DNA of 6,427 nt from an uncultured Eubacteriales bacterium (GTDB lineage: Bacteria > Bacillota > Clostridia > Oscillospirales > Ruminococcaceae), in contig CAUHFD010000169.1 in the NCBI GenBank assembly GCA_959605275.1, forward strand, positions 1-6,427. Reading direction: 5' to 3'. Below, piece after piece: positions 3,740 through 6,427 of the stretch (its first letter is position 1; each line of letters opens with the position of its first letter). The notes under the pieces were generated by a model. The model did not search any database. It was not told the origin of the DNA and worked only from the letters and a program-made list of their open reading frames with translations. Made by a program: the position numbers and the translations under genes.

Positions 3740-4249
3740 ATGAAAAGACGTTTATTTCAAACGATTTTATCGTTTACACTAATATTCTGTGTAGTAGGAG
3801 CAAATGTAAGCGCTGCCACTTTAGCAGAAAATACAAACGCCTCACAAAACGGAACTGTTATAAAAGAAACAATAGAGTATCTGTCAAATGGCGACTATAT
3901 TGTCACTACAATAGTGGATGAAACACCAATTACACCTTATGCAACAACCTTTACCAAAACAGGATCTAAGACACACACCCGCCGAAACGCCGACGGCGAT
4001 ATACTATTTCAATTTACCATACATGGAACCTTTTCAGTGAATTCAGGAGTCAGTGCGACCTGCACTGCTGCCTCTTACTCAATTAACATCGTAGAAGATG
4101 CATGGCAAAATGAAACCGCTTCTGCCAGTCGTTCTGCTAATAAAGCAATTGGAGATGCAAAATTCATTAGGAAATTATTGTTTGTTACAGTAGACTCGGC
4201 AACTATTCAAGTCATTTTAACCTGTGACAGCAACGGGAATCTCTCTTAA
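3740..4249 (+). CDS. Secreted protein of the PadR operon (DUF6147-like)
   Basis: A 169-residue exported protein. The signal peptide MKRRLFQTILSFTLIFCVVG plus ANVSA gives a likely signal peptidase I site after residue 25 (VSA|AT). The mature part, about 144 residues, is Thr/Ser-rich and predicted beta-stranded (IEYLSNGDYIVTTIV, FQFTIHGTFSVNSGVSATC, TIQVILTC) with two cysteines, C108 and C162, that could form a disulfide. It resembles the small Clostridial family annotated DUF6147, found behind PadR and HAAS-type genes; this is recalled family knowledge, not a search result, and no function is known. Start: ATG 3740 with AAAGGAGA 7 nt upstream. It is the last gene of the operon, ending about 114 nt before a strong terminator. 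As the only secreted product of the operon it is the likely effector or structural output. Confidence 0.8.
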   Translation: MKRRLFQTILSFTLIFCVVGANVSAATLAENTNASQNGTVIKETIEYLSNGDYIVTTIVDETPITPYATTFTKTGSKTHTRRNADGDILFQFTIHGTFSVNSGVSATCTAASYSINIVEDAWQNETASASRSANKAIGDAKFIRKLLFVTVDSATIQVILTCDSNGNLS

Positions 4250-4362
4250 CGGTCAGTAATTGGAGTATTTTAATTATTTTATTATGCCAAATCGAAGCAT
4301 GCAAAGCAAAATAAAATGGATCCCTATGTTTTTAATCCGTTAATTTTTGATATTATATTATC

Positions 4363-4395
4363 ACCCGCAGAAAAATATTCTGCGGGTTTTCTTTT
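4363..4395 (+). terminator. Strong terminator of the PadR operon, shared with the converging AraC gene
   Basis: ACCCGCAGAA (4363-4372) pairs perfectly with TTCTGCGGGT (4378-4387) around a 5-nt loop, followed by a T-rich tract TTTTCTTTT (4387-4395). It ends the plus-strand operon. The minus-strand AraC gene stops at 4396-4394, inside the T-tract; read from that side the stem is followed by TGATAATATAA, so termination there is possible but weaker. The 113 bases between 4250 and the stem hold no gene. Confidence 0.9.
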
Positions 4396-5260
4396 ATATT
4401 TCAAATTGATAAGCAGAGCTGTTCAAAACAATCGCAGTCGCATTTATCCGCTGTGTGCGATACTCGGTTGGGGAAATTCCGTAAAATGCCTTAAACAAAT
4501 GATTAAAGTGACTGAGATTACGAAATCCGCATTCCAACGAAATATCCAGAACACTTCGTCGACTGTCAAGCAATAAATAACTGCTATACAAAATCCGCTG
4601 TTCATTGATCCATTCTACCGGCGTTTTATGCAGATATTTTCGGAAACAACGGCAAACATGGGGATAAGACACCTCTGTATGCGCCTTTAAAAATTCTACT
4701 CCACCGATAAACCCCTCCGGCGTTTTCAAAAGCCGAAGCAGCTGTTTCATCCATAGCGGGTACATATCACTTTCCTCTTTCCGGGAGACCTGATAACAAA
4801 ACAGGCAAACGACAATCCACTCTTTCACGATCAAGCGTTCTTCCTTCATCCGGTCGGGCAAGCCGGATAATTTTTTTGCTGTTTCAGACAGCAAAAGCAG
4901 ATTTTCATAAGACAAATGTCCGGTAATCTGCTCTTCAAAAAAGGTTTCCTTGTCCACCTCCAGAAAAGCCAGTACGCTATGCATCATCTCTTGAGAAAAA
5001 GCAAGATTGATTAATTCAAAGCCACGAGCATCTACCGCGTGCAGATTATGAATGTCGCTGGGCTGAAGACAGACAAAATCACCCGCTCCCAACGAAAAGG
5101 ATTCTCCGTTAATTTCGTCTGCTGCTGATCCGTTTACAACCAATTCAATTTCATAATAATCGTGGCAATGCCGATTCTGACCGGTGTCAAACAAGTGGCA
5201 GAGAAGAAAAAAATAATCCCGCTGCGGCGTGAAATAATCCTTAGCATGTAATTTTTTCAT
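4394..5260 (-). CDS. AraC-family regulator with cupin sensor domain
   Basis: A 288-residue regulator. The N-terminal half carries an AraC-type cupin: NRHCHDYYEIELVVNG (residues 29-44), then GAGDFVCLQPSDIHNL (58-73), the 'HxHxxxEI ... G(D)xxxxxPxxxH' pattern for a small-molecule pocket. The C-terminal half has two helix-turn-helix motifs, the first near 187-210 (EVSYPHVCRCFRKYLHKTP) and the second near 236-258, with the family signature GFRNLSHFNHLFKAFYGISP (245-264). The start is the ATG at 5260, 7 nt behind AGGAGG (5268-5273); an in-frame TTG at 5344 would add 28 residues but lies upstream of the predicted transcription start. It is divergent from the UROD-family gene at 5434 with 173 nt between them, the usual layout of an AraC activator and its target. 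The inducer is unknown, plausibly the methylated substrate of that enzyme. Confidence 0.93.
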   Translation of the reverse strand: MKKLHAKDYFTPQRDYFFLLCHLFDTGQNRHCHDYYEIELVVNGSAADEINGESFSLGAGDFVCLQPSDIHNLHAVDARGFELINLAFSQEMMHSVLAFLEVDKETFFEEQITGHLSYENLLLLSETAKKLSGLPDRMKEERLIVKEWIVVCLFCYQVSRKEESDMYPLWMKQLLRLLKTPEGFIGGVEFLKAHTEVSYPHVCRCFRKYLHKTPVEWINEQRILYSSYLLLDSRRSVLDISLECGFRNLSHFNHLFKAFYGISPTEYRTQRINATAIVLNSSAYQFEI

Positions 5261-5267
5261 GCGATAT

Positions 5268-5273
5268 CCTCCT
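5268..5273 (-). promoter_or_regulatory. Ribosome-binding site deciding the AraC start
   Basis: Minus-strand AGGAGG lies 7 nt before the ATG at 5260 and lacks any counterpart near the in-frame TTG at 5344, so the shorter protein is chosen. Confidence 0.85.
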
Positions 5274-5345
5274 AGGGCTGAACTTTCCAGCGCTTTAGAA
5301 AGCCCAAATACCCAGTAATTCCTTTTTCTATGTATCCATATCAAA

Positions 5346-5374
5346 ATAATACAATATTAATCAAAAAATAGCAA
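5346..5374 (-). promoter_or_regulatory. Putative promoter of the AraC-family gene
   Basis: Minus strand: TTGCTA (5374-5369), 17-nt spacer, TATTAT (5351-5346). Four and five of six consensus matches. Predicted start near 5339 leaves a leader of about 79 nt. The region is very AT-rich, so other choices exist. Confidence 0.45.
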
Positions 5375-5395
5375 GAAATAACAGAACAATTATCA

Positions 5396-5401
5396 TACAA
5401 T
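5396..5401 (+). promoter_or_regulatory. Putative -10 box of the right UROD-family gene
   Basis: TACAAT lies 33 nt before the TTG start. At the 17-nt position upstream there is only AAGAAA, not a usable -35 box, which would fit a promoter that needs an activator such as the divergent AraC-family protein. Confidence 0.35.
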
Positions 5402-5421
5402 GAAATTAAAATACTACAAAT

Positions 5422-5427
5422 GAGGTG
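5422..5427 (+). promoter_or_regulatory. Ribosome-binding site supporting the TTG start
   Basis: GAGGTG, 6 nt before TTG 5434. No in-frame ATG lies nearby: the first in-frame ATG is codon 19, inside the conserved N-terminal motif, so a TTG start is required. Confidence 0.7.
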
Positions 5428-5433
5428 ATTTGT

Positions 5434-6427
5434 TTGACAGGCAGAGAACGTTTTCTAACCGCCCTGAGCAATGAAAAACCGGACCGTATGCCCTGCCAGG
5501 TACATTCCTGGATGACATATTATCTAAACACCTATTTAAACGGTGTGGATCAATTTGAAGCGTATGACTACTTTGGAATGGATCCTGTCATTTATGTTGC
5601 TCCCAACATGTTGTTCGATCATGCCAAAATTCAAAAGGAATGGCAGATTGATGCTCGGGATTTAGGAATCTTAGCCGACGGTTACCATCATTGGGAGAAT
5701 CATATTACCACACCCGAAGGCAAGCTGGTAGAAAAATACGCCTCAAATCAATATACAACATGGAGCACCGAACATATTATCAAAAAACCGGAAGATTTTG
5801 AAATATGGAAAAAATATTATCCACGCCCAACCGGAGTGGATTGGACGCCGGTTATAGAAGCTAAAAATAAAATCGGCGACCGCGGCATCGTACGTTCCCA
5901 TTTTTATGATTTCGGACAATGCAGTCCCTGGCAGTCTTTCGCGAGTTGTTTATATGGTACAGAGCAAGCGATTATGGCTTGTTTTGATGACCCGGACTGG
6001 GTGCACAGCGTGCTTCGGCATCTGCTGGACCGTAAATTAGAAGTAATCGAATTAGCCGGAAAGCAGGAGCTTGATTTGGTGGAGTGCGGCGGAGGCGGAG
6101 GTTCCAGCACCGTCATCAGCCCTTCTTTACACCGGGAATTTTGCCTGCCATATGATCAAATACAAATCAAAGCTTTCCATCAGCACGGAACCAAAGTGGT
6201 CTATCATCTGTGCGGCGGGCTGATGCCGTTGCTGGAAACAGTAGCGAAAAACGGTACCGATGCTTTGGAAACCATGACGCCGAAAGAGATGGGCGGCGAC
6301 TGTGATCTTGCGGAAGCAACACGTCGTGTCGGGGATAAACTGGCGTTTATCGGCGGTTTCAATCAAAACAGCGGATTTGAGCAAGGAAATCCCGAAAGCA
6401 TCCGAAAAATGGTATTCCGATTATTTG
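5434..6427 (+). CDS. UROD-superfamily, probable corrinoid-dependent methyltransferase (C-terminus beyond window)
   Basis: 331 codons are visible and the frame is open to the right edge; family members run about 340-400 residues, so most of the protein is here. It opens MTGRERFLTALSNEKPDRMP, the superfamily start with the PDR(x)P motif. Glycine-rich VECGGGGGSSTVISP (221-235) and VVYHLCGG (255-262) follow; His258-x-Cys260 matches the first two zinc ligands of MtaA/MtbA-type methyltransferases, in which zinc activates a thiol such as coenzyme M or another acceptor. The third ligand, a later Cys, would lie downstream or be Cys290. This points to methyl transfer on corrinoid proteins or methylated substrates and away from haem synthesis. 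Start: TTG 5434 behind GAGGTG (5422-5427); the ATG at 5420 is out of frame. Probably activated by the divergent AraC-family regulator. Substrate unknown; no corrinoid-binding protein is visible in the window. Confidence 0.88.
   Translation, partial: MTGRERFLTALSNEKPDRMPCQVHSWMTYYLNTYLNGVDQFEAYDYFGMDPVIYVAPNMLFDHAKIQKEWQIDARDLGILADGYHHWENHITTPEGKLVEKYASNQYTTWSTEHIIKKPEDFEIWKKYYPRPTGVDWTPVIEAKNKIGDRGIVRSHFYDFGQCSPWQSFASCLYGTEQAIMACFDDPDWVHSVLRHLLDRKLEVIELAGKQELDLVECGGGGGSSTVISPSLHREFCLPYDQIQIKAFHQHGTKVVYHLCGGLMPLLETVAKNGTDALETMTPKEMGGDCDLAEATRRVGDKLAFIGGFNQNSGFEQGNPESIRKMVFRLF

Noticed and set aside
3715..3921. 68-codon plus-strand frame between the HAAS-type and secreted-protein genes
   Set aside because: Starts in the last codons of one gene and covers the signal peptide of the next in another frame; a shadow of the real genes.
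4316..4576. 86-codon plus-strand frame
   Set aside because: Crosses the terminator and lies opposite the AraC C-terminus.
5283..5302. CTTTC...GAAAG dyad in the AraC leader
   Set aside because: Five-base arms in AT-rich DNA with no link to a promoter element; likely chance.
5261..5344. TTG start extending the AraC-family protein by 28 residues
   Set aside because: Lies at or before the predicted transcription start and lacks a ribosome-binding site; AGGAGG serves ATG 5260.
5904..6384. Two minus-strand frames of 70 and 85 codons
   Set aside because: Both run opposite the well-supported UROD-family gene and encode low-pattern proteins.
1..6427. Insertion sequence, CRISPR array, tRNA/rRNA or phage signature
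   Set aside because: No transposase or integrase motifs, no regularly spaced repeats, no cloverleaf-like sequence and no terminal inverted repeats were seen.

Overview
The window looks like chromosomal DNA of a low-GC Firmicute, most likely a gut-type Clostridia/Lachnospiraceae relative. The evidence is AT-rich intergenic DNA, strong Shine-Dalgarno sequences (AGGAGG, AAAGGAGG), sigma-A type TTGACA/TATAAT promoters, and family content (PadR + HAAS-type membrane protein, AraC/cupin regulator, corrinoid-type UROD methyltransferase homologues, TTG start codons). No species can be named from the sequence alone. No tRNA, rRNA, CRISPR array, transposase or integrase was seen.

Layout. Both edges hold a truncated gene of the uroporphyrinogen-decarboxylase (UROD)/corrinoid methyltransferase superfamily, transcribed outward: positions 154 to 1 on the minus strand with a near-consensus promoter at 227-255, and 5434 to the right edge on the plus strand. 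The right-hand one is divergent from an AraC/cupin regulator (4394-5260, minus), which probably controls it. Between them lies an accessory-looking stretch in two parts.

Part one, 548-2692, is all on the minus strand. It is a degraded string of small cell-envelope genes. In transcription order these are: a frameshifted exported protein (signal peptide intact), a multi-pass membrane protein whose ribosome-binding site sits directly behind a 13-bp RNA hairpin, a 30-residue hydrophobic peptide overlapping its end, a remnant of a ricin-B-lectin domain, a 137-residue membrane-anchored protein of unknown function, a second ricin-B-lectin remnant broken by a frameshift and stops, and a small double-CxxC zinc-ribbon membrane protein. 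The two lectin remnants share the same junction sequence and NAQQW-type core, so they are paralogous debris.

Part two, 2987-4249 on the plus strand, is an intact three-gene operon: a PadR-family repressor, a HAAS/DUF1700-like single-pass membrane protein overlapping it by 23 nt, and a secreted ~169-residue protein (resembling DUF6147). It ends at a strong terminator shared with the converging AraC gene. The operon and the degraded minus-strand string fire from two back-to-back promoters with the same architecture (TTGACR, 17 nt, TATCAT) and an identical 9-nt block over both -10 boxes. This suggests that PadR represses both directions together. This divergent, co-regulated envelope locus is the most interesting part of the window.
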